From Acidimicrobiales bacterium (GTDB taxonomy: Bacteria > Actinomycetota > Acidimicrobiia > Acidimicrobiales > Acidimicrobilacustridaceae), in assembly GCA_025455885.1 (NCBI GenBank), contig JALOLR010000009.1, positions 104,374-168,373 on the forward strand: a DNA stretch of 64,000 nucleotides, read 5' to 3'. The first letter of the stretch is position 1; each line of letters opens with the position of its first letter. The position numbers and the translations under genes are program-made. The notes below the pieces were generated by a model that saw nothing but the letters and a program-made list of their open reading frames with translations, was not told the origin of the DNA and searched no databases. This document shows, piece after piece, positions 25,962 through 33,478 of this stretch.

Positions 25962-27533
25962 TCAGGCGAGCAGGAAGTTGATGGTGCCGGTGTAGGTGCC
26001 GACGTAGATGTCCGGGTTCACGTTGAGCGAGAGCCCGGCGTCGGCGGTGAAGGTACCGCCGGAGGCGCCGACGGCGGCCTGGCAGACCGTCACGACACCG
26101 TCGAGGGTGCCTGGGGTACCCGGGGTGGTGTCGCTGAAGTCACCACCGAAGAGGACGTTGCAGCTCTGGCCCTGCAGCGTCATCTGATCGGACTCGATCC
26201 GGTTGTTCCCAGTCAAGGCGTCCGTCCCGTTCGGGGGCGTCGAGTTCACCAGGTCATCGGCGAGCTGGGCGGTGAGCGTCCACGGCAGGGGGAGACCCCG
26301 GGAATCGACCAGGGTCAGCGTGTTCATCACGCCGGTGGACGGCTGGGGCCGACCGTTGAGGGTGATACCGCTCATCTCGATCGTGCAGTCGCTGGCCGGG
26401 TCGCCGGGGCCGCACTCCTCGATGTAGAGCCCAAGGCCGGCCTCGACCTCGAGGAGGACGATCTGGTCGGCGGCGTCGCCAGCCCTCACGTCGAGGGTCA
26501 CGGTCCCGGTACCCGTCTGACCGAGGGCGTCGGTCACGGTGACCTCGAACGTCTCGACGTCCTCGAAGGTGTTGTTCGGCGGGGTGTAGGTGAGCACGCC
26601 GCTCGGGCTGATCGTCGCCGAACCGACTGCTGTGACGGGGGCGACGGCGTAGCCGGTGATCGCCGCAGGGGTCCCGCTGCTCACCCCACCGGCGGCCAGA
26701 CTGATCTGCGGCACCGCCGGAGTACCCGGCACCGCGACCGTCGAGGTCGCCGCGGCCGAGCTGACCGTGGCCGAGACGGGGGCGACCGTCGGGCTGGTGG
26801 CGTTGAGACCGATCACGGCCGAGGGCTGGGCGACGATCCCGAAGGTCGGGCCCTCACCGGGATCGACGGTGCCGTCACCGTTGTTGGTGACCGCGCTCAG
26901 GCAGGTGAGCGAGGTGTTCGGCTGTAGATTGATGTCGAGGATGGTGTCCACTACCACCGCACCGGGGGTGAAGGCGATGCTTCCACCGTCGCCACCGTCC
27001 GAGGTAACCGTCCCCTGGATGAGGTCAGGCAACAGGAACGTGTTGCCGTTCACCAGGTCGGGAGCGGACTTCTGGATGGCCGGCGCGGGGACGGTATAGG
27101 TGAACCCGCCCTGCACGGTGTTCGAGGCGTCGATGTCGACCGACCTGACGCGAACCCCGACGTTGTTCAGGGTCAAGCCCGGAATCGGGAAGTTGGCGAT
27201 GACGTTCTGACTGTACTCGGGCGGAATGAAGAGGCTGAGCTGACCGCCCCACGCCGCGCTGGCGCCGACCGGGTAGAGATCGGAGTCCGGTGACTGGCCG
27301 GCGATCGTCACGATCAGCGGGTTCACGACCGTCGAGCCCGGGGGCGCGGCAGGATCGGGGTTCGCTGCGGTGCAGTCGTTCTGGGCGGTCGAGGTCGAGC
27401 CCGCCGCAGGTGGGGTCGGCGTGGACGGTCCGGCGGCGCCGGCGGTCCCTCCGAGGAAGCCGAGGCTGGCGGTCACCAGCCCGGCGGTGGCGGCGAGGGC
27501 AACGGCCCGTCGCCCTCTGAATCTGATCTGCAT
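25962..27533 (-). CDS. Secreted WxL-like surface protein
   Basis: The 523-residue protein has a signal peptide (AVALAATAGLVTASLGFLGG) and no LPxTG motif or C-terminal membrane helix. The middle contains a cadherin/Big-like repeat (LTYTPPNNTFEDVETFEVTV). The last ~190 residues resemble a WxL domain: a PWTLTAQLADDLV segment with the W-x-L motif, SDQMTLQ, and a terminal strand YVGTYTGTINFLL. The second WxL motif is not preserved, so the match is partial. Adjacency to a DUF916 gene strengthens it. It would be held to the wall non-covalently. A long upstream region (27534-28047) is likely its 5' UTR and promoter. Confidence 0.72.
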   Translation of the reverse strand: MQIRFRGRRAVALAATAGLVTASLGFLGGTAGAAGPSTPTPPAAGSTSTAQNDCTAANPDPAAPPGSTVVNPLIVTIAGQSPDSDLYPVGASAAWGGQLSLFIPPEYSQNVIANFPIPGLTLNNVGVRVRSVDIDASNTVQGGFTYTVPAPAIQKSAPDLVNGNTFLLPDLIQGTVTSDGGDGGSIAFTPGAVVVDTILDINLQPNTSLTCLSAVTNNGDGTVDPGEGPTFGIVAQPSAVIGLNATSPTVAPVSATVSSAAATSTVAVPGTPAVPQISLAAGGVSSGTPAAITGYAVAPVTAVGSATISPSGVLTYTPPNNTFEDVETFEVTVTDALGQTGTGTVTLDVRAGDAADQIVLLEVEAGLGLYIEECGPGDPASDCTIEMSGITLNGRPQPSTGVMNTLTLVDSRGLPLPWTLTAQLADDLVNSTPPNGTDALTGNNRIESDQMTLQGQSCNVLFGGDFSDTTPGTPGTLDGVVTVCQAAVGASGGTFTADAGLSLNVNPDIYVGTYTGTINFLLA

Positions 27534-27659
27534 CGTGTCTCCATGGTGTCGATGGATGTGGTCACTGCACGGAGACCCGGACCTCGGCCCGAGAGCGCGG
27601 CGGTCCTGACTCCCCCCTTCACCACGATCGGAGCGGCCCGCTCTCCTCCCCCCGGAGGT

Positions 27660-27711
27660 CCGGAGAGGTTTCCGCTCAAGGATCGAGCCCCCGATGCCGA
27701 TACCTCTCCGG
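27660..27711 (-). promoter_or_regulatory. Structured leader candidate upstream of the WxL-like gene
   Basis: The arms CCGGAGAGGT (27660-27669) and ACCTCTCCGG (27702-27711) are perfect inverted repeats around a 32-base interior that holds a smaller GCTC/GAGC hairpin. On the minus strand the structure lies ~130 bases before the WxL-like start. It does not match a riboswitch class that I recognise. It may be a 5' UTR regulatory structure or a protein site. Confidence 0.4.
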
Positions 27712-27856
27712 TCGAGCGTGTCAACCGTCACATGGCGAGGCGAACCTTGTCACGCTTCGCGCGCACACGCAAGCGTCCCTTGCCGTGCCGTCGGACCCTG
27801 ACGACCGCCCGGGCGAGCGTTGAACCGCGGCGAGGGGAGGGGCCGGGGCCGGGCTC

Positions 27857-27875
27857 GCGTCACGCAGCGTGACGC
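27857..27875. promoter_or_regulatory. 19-bp palindrome, possible operator
   Basis: The sequence GCGTCACGC-A-GCGTGACGC is a perfect 9-bp inverted repeat with a one-base centre. It lies about 170 bases before the LPVTG gene in the divergent intergenic region. A related half-site (GTCACGC) occurs near 27750. This is the form of a dimeric repressor or activator site, but no cognate regulator is in the window. Confidence 0.45.
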
Positions 27876-28047
27876 TCGTCCGCGCCTCGCCTCGCGGCGA
27901 CGCGCCCCCGGACCACGACCGGGCCCGACGGCACGGACCGGTTGCCAGCACCGGGCCGAGCGAACATACTCACCGCTTCAGGCCGCGTGCCGGGCGACGC
28001 CGAGGTGTCGCCCGGAGCCCGCGGACGACGGAGCCGGGGGGCCCACC

Positions 28048-28806
28048 ATGACGCGATGGGGAGTTGCCGGGCGCCGCCGGCTCGAGGCGGTCGCCATCGT
28101 CGGCGTCGCTGTCCTGGGAGTGGGGCTCCTCGGTGCGCCACTGGCGTCGGCCGACGACGTCACCGGACCCGTCGAGGCCGCGCCGTCGGCCGCCGCCGAG
28201 CCACAACTGGCGGTCGAGACGACCGACGGAGGTTCGACGCCCGACCCCGCCCCGATCCCGAGCAGCGGATCCACCCAGCCCCTCGACCCCGTTCCGCCCA
28301 TCGACGCGATCGAACCGCCGGACCCAGCCCCACCGGCCCCGGGCCCGCCCGGCGGGGCTCCCGACGACGGCGCTGCGCCGACGCCAGACCCACCGCCGGC
28401 CACCGCCCCCACCGAGGGGACGGCCGGCATCGTGACCTTCGGGCCGCTCGTGAACGGACGCCCGGTCCTCGGCGCGGCGACCGAGCGCGCCGACGGCGCC
28501 GACCAGGACGTCGGCATCGTCGTCACCGACGAGGACTCCCCACCGCCGCCTCCCCCGACGACCGTGCCCCCCGGGCCGGCGCCGCCCCCGGTGCCCCCGC
28601 CCGCCGGCGTCACCATCACGCCGATCGGCACGACCCCCGGCGCAGGAGCCGGGGGGGCGGTGGCGGGAGCGTTGCCGGTCACCGGCGTCGACGGCTCCAC
28701 CTTGAAGCTCGCCGGCGTGGGACTCCTGCTCACCGACGTCGGGTATCTCCTCTGGTCGGCCACGCGGCCGAAGCGGACGAGGCGCGGATCCCTCATACCG
28801 AGCTGA
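28048..28806 (+). CDS. Pro-rich LPVTG-anchored secreted protein
   Basis: The 252-residue protein has a signal peptide (LEAVAIVGVAVLGVGLLGA, then ASA). A long Pro/Ala/Asp/Thr-rich stalk fills most of the mature chain, with one short ordered-looking segment (IVTFGPLVNGRPVLGA). The C-terminus carries LPVTG at ~209-213, a hydrophobic helix (LKLAGVGLLLTDVGYLLW) and a basic tail. The sorting signal is clearly related to that of the LPYTG protein at 21906. The ATG at 28048 is preceded by a G-rich Shine-Dalgarno stretch. It is the only plus-strand gene of the cassette and has no catalytic domain. Confidence 0.8.
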   Translation: MTRWGVAGRRRLEAVAIVGVAVLGVGLLGAPLASADDVTGPVEAAPSAAAEPQLAVETTDGGSTPDPAPIPSSGSTQPLDPVPPIDAIEPPDPAPPAPGPPGGAPDDGAAPTPDPPPATAPTEGTAGIVTFGPLVNGRPVLGAATERADGADQDVGIVVTDEDSPPPPPPTTVPPGPAPPPVPPPAGVTITPIGTTPGAGAGGAVAGALPVTGVDGSTLKLAGVGLLLTDVGYLLWSATRPKRTRRGSLIPS

Positions 28807-28827
28807 TCGCCCTCGCTGCGCCCCGGC

Positions 28828-28852
28828 CGTCACTGACGGTTCAGGTCGGACC
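28828..28852. repeat. 25-bp direct repeat, right copy (attR-like)
   Basis: This copy is identical over 25 bases to 21870-21894. It overlaps the last seven codons of the minus-strand gene at 28830. Sequence identity stops immediately on both sides of the 25 bases. Confidence 0.95.
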
Positions 28853-29489
28853 AGTCCTCGGGGTTGTCCTCCACGAACCACTCCACGACCTCGCCGTCGA
28901 CGCCGTCGACGAGCACCAGGCCCCGCTTCTCGGGCGGATCGTCGGCGGAGTAGAGCAGGATCCGCCAGGTGGGGCGGCTCATGATCCCCCGCCAGCCCAT
29001 CTGGGCCGAGGCGTGGCCCACCGGGAAGCCGACCTGGCGGGTGGCCACCACCAGCGCGTCACGCTCGTCGACGTCGAGGTCCCAGCCCGCGAAGAAGCTG
29101 TAGAGCCCGATCAGGACGAGCGACACCCCGGCCACCAGGAACCCCCCGTTGACCAGCGGGTTGTCGCCGTCACGGTTGACGAACCACAGGACGAGGCAGA
29201 CCGCGGCGATGCCCCAGTACAGGTAGGCGGGGATCCGGCGGCGGTTGTTGTTCGGGAACATGTACGGCCCGACGTACCCGGCGGCGTCGAGGTCGTCGGG
29301 CAGCGAGTCGCGGATCTCGTCGTCGGAGAGGGGCACCGTGGGACCGGCGCCGTCCCCGCCGCCGGCGTGGTCGGCCGGGTCGTCCGAACGGTCTGCCGAG
29401 CGGTCCGCCGCCGGGACCCCACCGGTCCCCGACGCCGGCCCTGCGGGGTCGTCGTCGCGGGGATCATCGGGGGTCGGGTCGTCGGCCAT
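28830..29489 (-). CDS. Conserved hypothetical two-helix membrane protein
   Basis: I do not recognise a named family in this 219-residue protein. The first ~65 residues are Asp/Pro/Gly/Ala-rich and probably disordered in the cytoplasm. Two membrane segments follow (IPAYLYWGIAAVCLVLWFV and LVAGVSLVLIGLYSFFAGW). The C-terminal domain has a compact pattern (WDLDVDERDALVVATRQVGF, SRPTWRILLYSADDPP). ATG 29489 is chosen because the frame upstream reads low-complexity shadow. It follows the copper-protein genes on the same strand. Its last codons contain the right copy of the 25-bp repeat. Confidence 0.75.
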   Translation of the reverse strand: MADDPTPDDPRDDDPAGPASGTGGVPAADRSADRSDDPADHAGGGDGAGPTVPLSDDEIRDSLPDDLDAAGYVGPYMFPNNNRRRIPAYLYWGIAAVCLVLWFVNRDGDNPLVNGGFLVAGVSLVLIGLYSFFAGWDLDVDERDALVVATRQVGFPVGHASAQMGWRGIMSRPTWRILLYSADDPPEKRGLVLVDGVDGEVVEWFVEDNPEDWSDLNRQ

Positions 29490-29557
29490 GGCGCGCCGAC
29501 CGTAGCCCTGCGGTCGCCGGCCGCACCATCCGCGGCCGGCCGGGTCGACCGGGAGGG

Positions 29558-30097
29558 TCAGGCGTCGCGCACGGTGGCCACCACCATCACCTCGTCGCCG
29601 TCGGCGAACGAGAGCGTGATCGGGATGTCCTCGCCGGCCACGAGCGGCTCGGCCAGCTGCAGCAACATGATGTGGAAACCGCCCGGGGCCAGCTCCACCG
29701 AGCCGTCGGCGGGCACGGTGACCGACGGGACCTGCTGCATCGACATCATGCCGCCGTCGCCCATCGACGTCTCGTGCACCTCGGCGGCGGCCGCCACCGC
29801 GGCCGGCACCGACGCACCGACCAGCTCGGCGTCCTCGGAGGTGGTGTTGGTGAGGGTCATGTAGGCCGCGCCCGCCTCGGCCACCATGGGCGAGCTGCGC
29901 GCCCACGCCCCCGTGGCGACGACCCCGACCTCGACCGGGGTGGTCGTGCCGGGAACGGCGGTAGTGCCGCTCGACGAGCTCGAACCGTCGTCGCCGCAGG
30001 CGGTGAGGCCGCCGAGCGCCAGCGCAGCGGCGAGGACGACGGGAACGGCGTGACGCAGTGACGGGGGGTGCAGTCGCATCAGGGGAATCCTTCTCAT
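29558..30097 (-). CDS. PCuAC-type copper chaperone lipoprotein
   Basis: PCuAC proteins bind Cu(I) outside the membrane and deliver it to the CuA or CuB centre of cytochrome oxidase. The 179-residue product has a lipoprotein signal (VLAAALALGGLTAC) and a Ser/Thr linker. It carries the metal-binding pattern of His/Met in VHETSMGDGGMMSMQQ and the FHIMLL pair near the C-terminus, which fits H(M)x10Mx21HxM. ATG at 30097 or 30079 are both possible. It lies 22 bases after the SCO1 gene, the classic partner in oxidase copper delivery. Confidence 0.9.
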   Translation of the reverse strand: MRRIPLMRLHPPSLRHAVPVVLAAALALGGLTACGDDGSSSSSGTTAVPGTTTPVEVGVVATGAWARSSPMVAEAGAAYMTLTNTTSEDAELVGASVPAAVAAAAEVHETSMGDGGMMSMQQVPSVTVPADGSVELAPGGFHIMLLQLAEPLVAGEDIPITLSFADGDEVMVVATVRDA

Positions 30098-30119
30098 GTG
30101 GGGGGTCTCGTGTCAGGGG

Positions 30120-30791
30120 TCAGGTCGAGGGGTAGGTCGTCGCGAGGAGCGAGCGGACGGCGGTGGCGAGCTCCTCACCGGCGGTGCCGAAGGGCCAGGC
30201 CCACACGACCCGCCCGGTGTCGTCCACCACGTAGGTGTCGCCCGTGTGGGCGACGGCGTAGAAGTCGCCGGGCTGGTGGGGCTCGGCCTCCCACTTGGCG
30301 CCGAAGCGGTAGGTGACCCCGTTGAGGGCCCCCTCGTCGGCCTCGCGCAGCGCGTGGGCGCCGCCCTCGGGGAAGAAGTGCTCCAGGTAGCCCACCATCC
30401 GGGCCGGGTCGTCGCGCGCCGGGTCGACGGTCACGAACGCCACCTCCACCCGGTCGGCGTCCTCGGGATCGAGCTCCTCGAGGCCGCTCACCGTGTCGGC
30501 CATCGTGAGCGGGCAGACGTCGGGGCACGACAGGTAGCCGAAGTAGACGAGCAGCAGCTCGCCCTCGGGGGCCCTCATCGGGAACGGCTCCCCCGCCGGA
30601 TCCGTCGAGTGGTCGGTCAGCACGAGCTCGCCGACCTCCTTGGCCGGCTCCGGACGCCCGCCGGGGAACGTGGCGGCCTCCTCCCCCCCGGGAGCCCCGG
30701 CGCCGCCGGAGGACCCACCGCACGCCGACAGCCCGACCAGGGCACCGACGACCACGCCGACGAGGGCGCGAAGGACGGACGAACGGGGCAC
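30120..30791 (-). CDS. SCO1/SenC family copper-binding lipoprotein
   Basis: SCO proteins are thioredoxin-fold factors for CuA assembly of cytochrome c oxidase. The 223-residue product has a lipoprotein signal (VVVGALVGLSACGG). The CxxxC motif is in YLSCPDVCPLT, and the copper-ligand His is in FYAVAHTGDTYVVD. The GTG at 30791 is chosen just before the hydrophobic signal. It lies upstream of PCuAC in the same operon; no oxidase subunits are in the window. Confidence 0.9.
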   Translation of the reverse strand: MPRSSVLRALVGVVVGALVGLSACGGSSGGAGAPGGEEAATFPGGRPEPAKEVGELVLTDHSTDPAGEPFPMRAPEGELLLVYFGYLSCPDVCPLTMADTVSGLEELDPEDADRVEVAFVTVDPARDDPARMVGYLEHFFPEGGAHALREADEGALNGVTYRFGAKWEAEPHQPGDFYAVAHTGDTYVVDDTGRVVWAWPFGTAGEELATAVRSLLATTYPST

Positions 30792-30916
30792 GGCGGCAGT
30801 CTCACCCACCCGCCACCGCCCCGGGCGCCGAAGAGGCCCAGTCGTGACCGGTGGCCCGCCAGGTCGGGACCTTGGTCCCACCGGGCCCGAACGCCGTCGC
30901 GGGCCCTCCGAGCGGG

Positions 30917-31480
30917 TCAGCCGGGCCAGGCCTCGGTGAGGCGGCGCCACGTCTCGTCGAGCGGCTCGGGCAGCACGCGGGCCAGCGCCACCGAGGTCAT
31001 GAAGTTCGTGTCACCGGCCCACCGGGGCAGGACGTGGGCGTGGAGGTGGTCGGGCACCCCCGCTCCTCCCGCTCGGCCGAGGTTCATGCCCACGTTCACC
31101 CCGTCGCAGCGATAGGCCCGCTTCACGGCCACCACCGCGTCACGCGTCGACCGGGCGAGCTCCTCGAGCTCGTCGCCGGTGAGGCCCTCGAGCTCGGCCA
31201 CCGCGCGGTTCGGCAGCACCAGCACGTGCCCCGAGGTGTACGGGTAGGCGTTGAGCAGCACCGAGCAGGTCGGACCACGGTGCACGACGAAGCCCTCGTC
31301 GTCGGGCAGGCGCAGGATCCGCTCGAACAGCGACCCCTCGGCGTCGGGGGCCAGCGACGTGTCGTCGGGCTCGCTCACCGCCATGATGTAGGTGCTGCGC
31401 CAGCCGGCCCACAGGTGGGCCAGCGCCGGCGGTGCGGCCGACGGGCCCTGCGACGCGCCGCCGTCGGGATCGCCGGTCAC
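30917..31480 (-). CDS. HIT family nucleotide hydrolase/phosphorylase
   Basis: HIT proteins act on dinucleoside polyphosphates or nucleoside phosphoramidates. The 187-residue product has a WAGWRSTYI segment near the N-terminus, like the Ap4A phosphorylase-type mycobacterial homologue. It also has LLNAYPYTSGHVLVLPNRAV and the catalytic HIT triad in DHLHAHVLPRW. The start is GTG at 31480, seven bases after the thrS stop. The thrS-HIT pair is conserved in actinobacteria, where pgsA normally follows; here pgsA is about 11.8 kb away. Confidence 0.9.
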   Translation of the reverse strand: MTGDPDGGASQGPSAAPPALAHLWAGWRSTYIMAVSEPDDTSLAPDAEGSLFERILRLPDDEGFVVHRGPTCSVLLNAYPYTSGHVLVLPNRAVAELEGLTGDELEELARSTRDAVVAVKRAYRCDGVNVGMNLGRAGGAGVPDHLHAHVLPRWAGDTNFMTSVALARVLPEPLDETWRRLTEAWPG

Positions 31481-31487
31481 GACCGCA

Positions 31488-33437
31488 TCAGACGTGGGCC
31501 AACACGTCGACGGCGAGGCGCTCCTCGAACTCGTCGCAGGTCACGCCCCGCTCCACCTCCCCGCCGCGGGGGTTGACGCCCACCGTGCCGTGCTCCACGT
31601 CGTCGTCGCCCACGACGAGCACGTAGGGCAGCTTCTCGAGCTTGGCGCGGCGGATGCGCGACCCGAGCGGCTCGGAGGCGTCGACGTAGTCGGCCCGGTA
31701 GCCCTCGGCCCGCAGACGGTCGACGACGCGATGGGCGTAGGTGTCGTGGTCGTCGCGCACCGGCAGCACCCGCACCTGCACCGGGGCCAGCCACACCGGG
31801 AAGGCGCCGGCGTAGTGCTCGAGGAGCACCCCGAAGAAGCGCTCGACGGACCCGAACAGCGCCCGGTGCAGCACCACCGGCTCGTGGCGGGCGTTGTCGG
31901 CGCCCACGTACTCGAGCCCGAAGCGCTCGGGGAGGTTGAAGTCGGCCTGGATGGTGGACAGCTGCCACTTCCGCCCGATGGCGTCGCGCACCTTCACGTC
32001 GATCTTCGGGCCGTAGAACGCCCCGCCCCCCTCGTCGACCTCGTAGGGCAGGCCCTCGCGTTCGAGCGCGGTGCGCAGCGCCTCGGTGGCCAGCTCCCAC
32101 CGCTCGTCGGTGCCCACCCACTTGTCCTCCGGCCGGGTGGAGAGGTTGGCCTCGAACTCGCTGAACCCGAAGGCCCGCAGCACCGACAACACGAACTCGA
32201 GCAGCTCGCCCACCTCGTCCACGACCTGCTCGGGGGTGCAGAAGATGTGGGCGTCGTCCTGGGTGAACCCCCGGATGCGCATGAGGCCGTGCAGGGTGCC
32301 CGAGCGCTCGTAGCGGTACACGGTGCCGAGCTCGAACAGCCGCATCGGCAGGTCGCGGTAGCTGCGCTGGCTGCTCTTGAAGATCAGCATGTGGAACGGG
32401 CAGTTCATCGGCTTCGGGTAGTAGTCGCCGTTGTCGACCTCCATCGGCGGGTACATGCCGTCGGCGTAGAAGTCGAGGTGCCCGCTGGTCTCCCACAGCG
32501 TCGACCGCCCGATGTGGGGCGAGTAGACGGCGTCGTACCCGCCGCGCTCGTGGCGCTCGCGGCTGTAGTCCTCCATGAGCTTGCGGACCGCCGCCCCCTT
32601 CGGGTGCCACACCGCCAGCCCGCCGCCGATCTCCTCGGGGAAGCTCAACAGGTCGAGCTCGGCGGCCAGCTTGCGGTGGTCGCGCTTCTCGGCCTCGGCG
32701 AGGTTGTGGAGGTGCTGGTCCAGCTCCTTCTTCGAGGGCCACGCGGTGCCGTAGATGCGCTGGAGCATCGGGTTCTTCTCGTCGCCGCGCCAGTACGCGC
32801 CGGCCACCCGCATCAACTTGAAGTGACCGAGGCGCCCGGTGTCGGGCACGTGGGGGCCCCGGCACAGGTCGATGAACCGGGGCGGGTTCTCGTAGGTGCG
32901 CACCAGCCCGGTCTCCGTGGCCGACATCGGGTCCTCGGCGGCGCCGCGGATGATCTCGCACTTGTACCGATGGTCCTTGAAGAGCTCGAGAGCGGCGTCC
33001 TCGGTGATCTCGTCGCGGACGAAGGGCTGGCGCTCGGCGATGATCTCGCGCATCCGCGCCTCGATCCGCTCGAGGTCGTCGGGGTTGAAGGTGGCGCCGT
33101 CGGGGAGCTCGAAGTCGTAGTAGAAGCCGTTCTCGATGGGAGGCCCGATCCCGAAGGTCGCCCCCGGGAAGAGGTCGAGCACGGCCTGGGCGAGCACGTG
33201 GGCCGTGGAGTGCCGCAACGTGAACAGGCCCCGGTCGCTGGTCTCGGTCACGATGCTCACCGTGTCGCCGTCGGCCAGGGGCCACACGAGGTCGCGCTCG
33301 ACGCCGTTCACCTCGGCGATGACCGCCGCCTTCGCCAGCCGGGAGCCGATGGCGGCGGCGAGGTCGCCGGCCGTCGAGCCCTCGGGCAGCTCCCGGGACG
33401 AGCCGTCGGGCAGGGAGATGGTGAGGACGTCGGGCAT
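31488..33437 (-). CDS. thrS: Threonine-tRNA ligase
   Basis: ThrRS charges tRNA-Thr and edits mischarged Ser. The 649-residue class II enzyme has the TGS domain (VLTISLPDGSSRELPEGSTA) and the editing domain with HSTAHVLAQAV and the zinc-like Cys/His set. The catalytic core has PMNCPFHMLIFKSSQRSYRD and MRIRGFTQDDAHIFC, and the anticodon domain starts at LAPVQVRVLPV. ATG 33437 is the family-typical start; the frame upstream to 33779 is a shadow of plsC. It is followed by the HIT gene. Confidence 0.97.
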   Translation of the reverse strand: MPDVLTISLPDGSSRELPEGSTAGDLAAAIGSRLAKAAVIAEVNGVERDLVWPLADGDTVSIVTETSDRGLFTLRHSTAHVLAQAVLDLFPGATFGIGPPIENGFYYDFELPDGATFNPDDLERIEARMREIIAERQPFVRDEITEDAALELFKDHRYKCEIIRGAAEDPMSATETGLVRTYENPPRFIDLCRGPHVPDTGRLGHFKLMRVAGAYWRGDEKNPMLQRIYGTAWPSKKELDQHLHNLAEAEKRDHRKLAAELDLLSFPEEIGGGLAVWHPKGAAVRKLMEDYSRERHERGGYDAVYSPHIGRSTLWETSGHLDFYADGMYPPMEVDNGDYYPKPMNCPFHMLIFKSSQRSYRDLPMRLFELGTVYRYERSGTLHGLMRIRGFTQDDAHIFCTPEQVVDEVGELLEFVLSVLRAFGFSEFEANLSTRPEDKWVGTDERWELATEALRTALEREGLPYEVDEGGGAFYGPKIDVKVRDAIGRKWQLSTIQADFNLPERFGLEYVGADNARHEPVVLHRALFGSVERFFGVLLEHYAGAFPVWLAPVQVRVLPVRDDHDTYAHRVVDRLRAEGYRADYVDASEPLGSRIRRAKLEKLPYVLVVGDDDVEHGTVGVNPRGGEVERGVTCDEFEERLAVDVLAHV

Positions 33438-33478
33438 GCGGCGAGCGTAACGCCGCGGCCCGGACCCCCCGAGCGGTT

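Larger units (their letters stand above)
27534..28047. other. 514-bp divergent intergenic region
   Basis: No convincing gene is seen here; open frames in it have atypical Arg/Pro/Ser-rich composition and no family features. The region separates the divergent WxL-like gene (minus) and LPVTG gene (plus), so it should hold two promoters. It contains the 10-bp stem at 27660-27711 and the 19-bp palindrome at 27857-27875, described separately. Confidence 0.6.
21870..28852. mobile_element. Putative direct-repeat-bounded cassette of surface-protein genes
   Basis: A block of about 7 kb with five exported-protein genes is bracketed by the perfect 25-bp repeats at 21870 and 28828. No integrase or transposase gene is present inside. 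The right copy is the 3' end of the minus-strand gene at 28830, and the left copy carries a remnant of that same 3' end, as expected for insertion at the end of a gene. Without the block, the genes at 21369 and 28830 would be convergent neighbours with overlapping stops. Whether this is an integrated island, a defective element or a segmental duplication cannot be told here. Confidence 0.5.
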
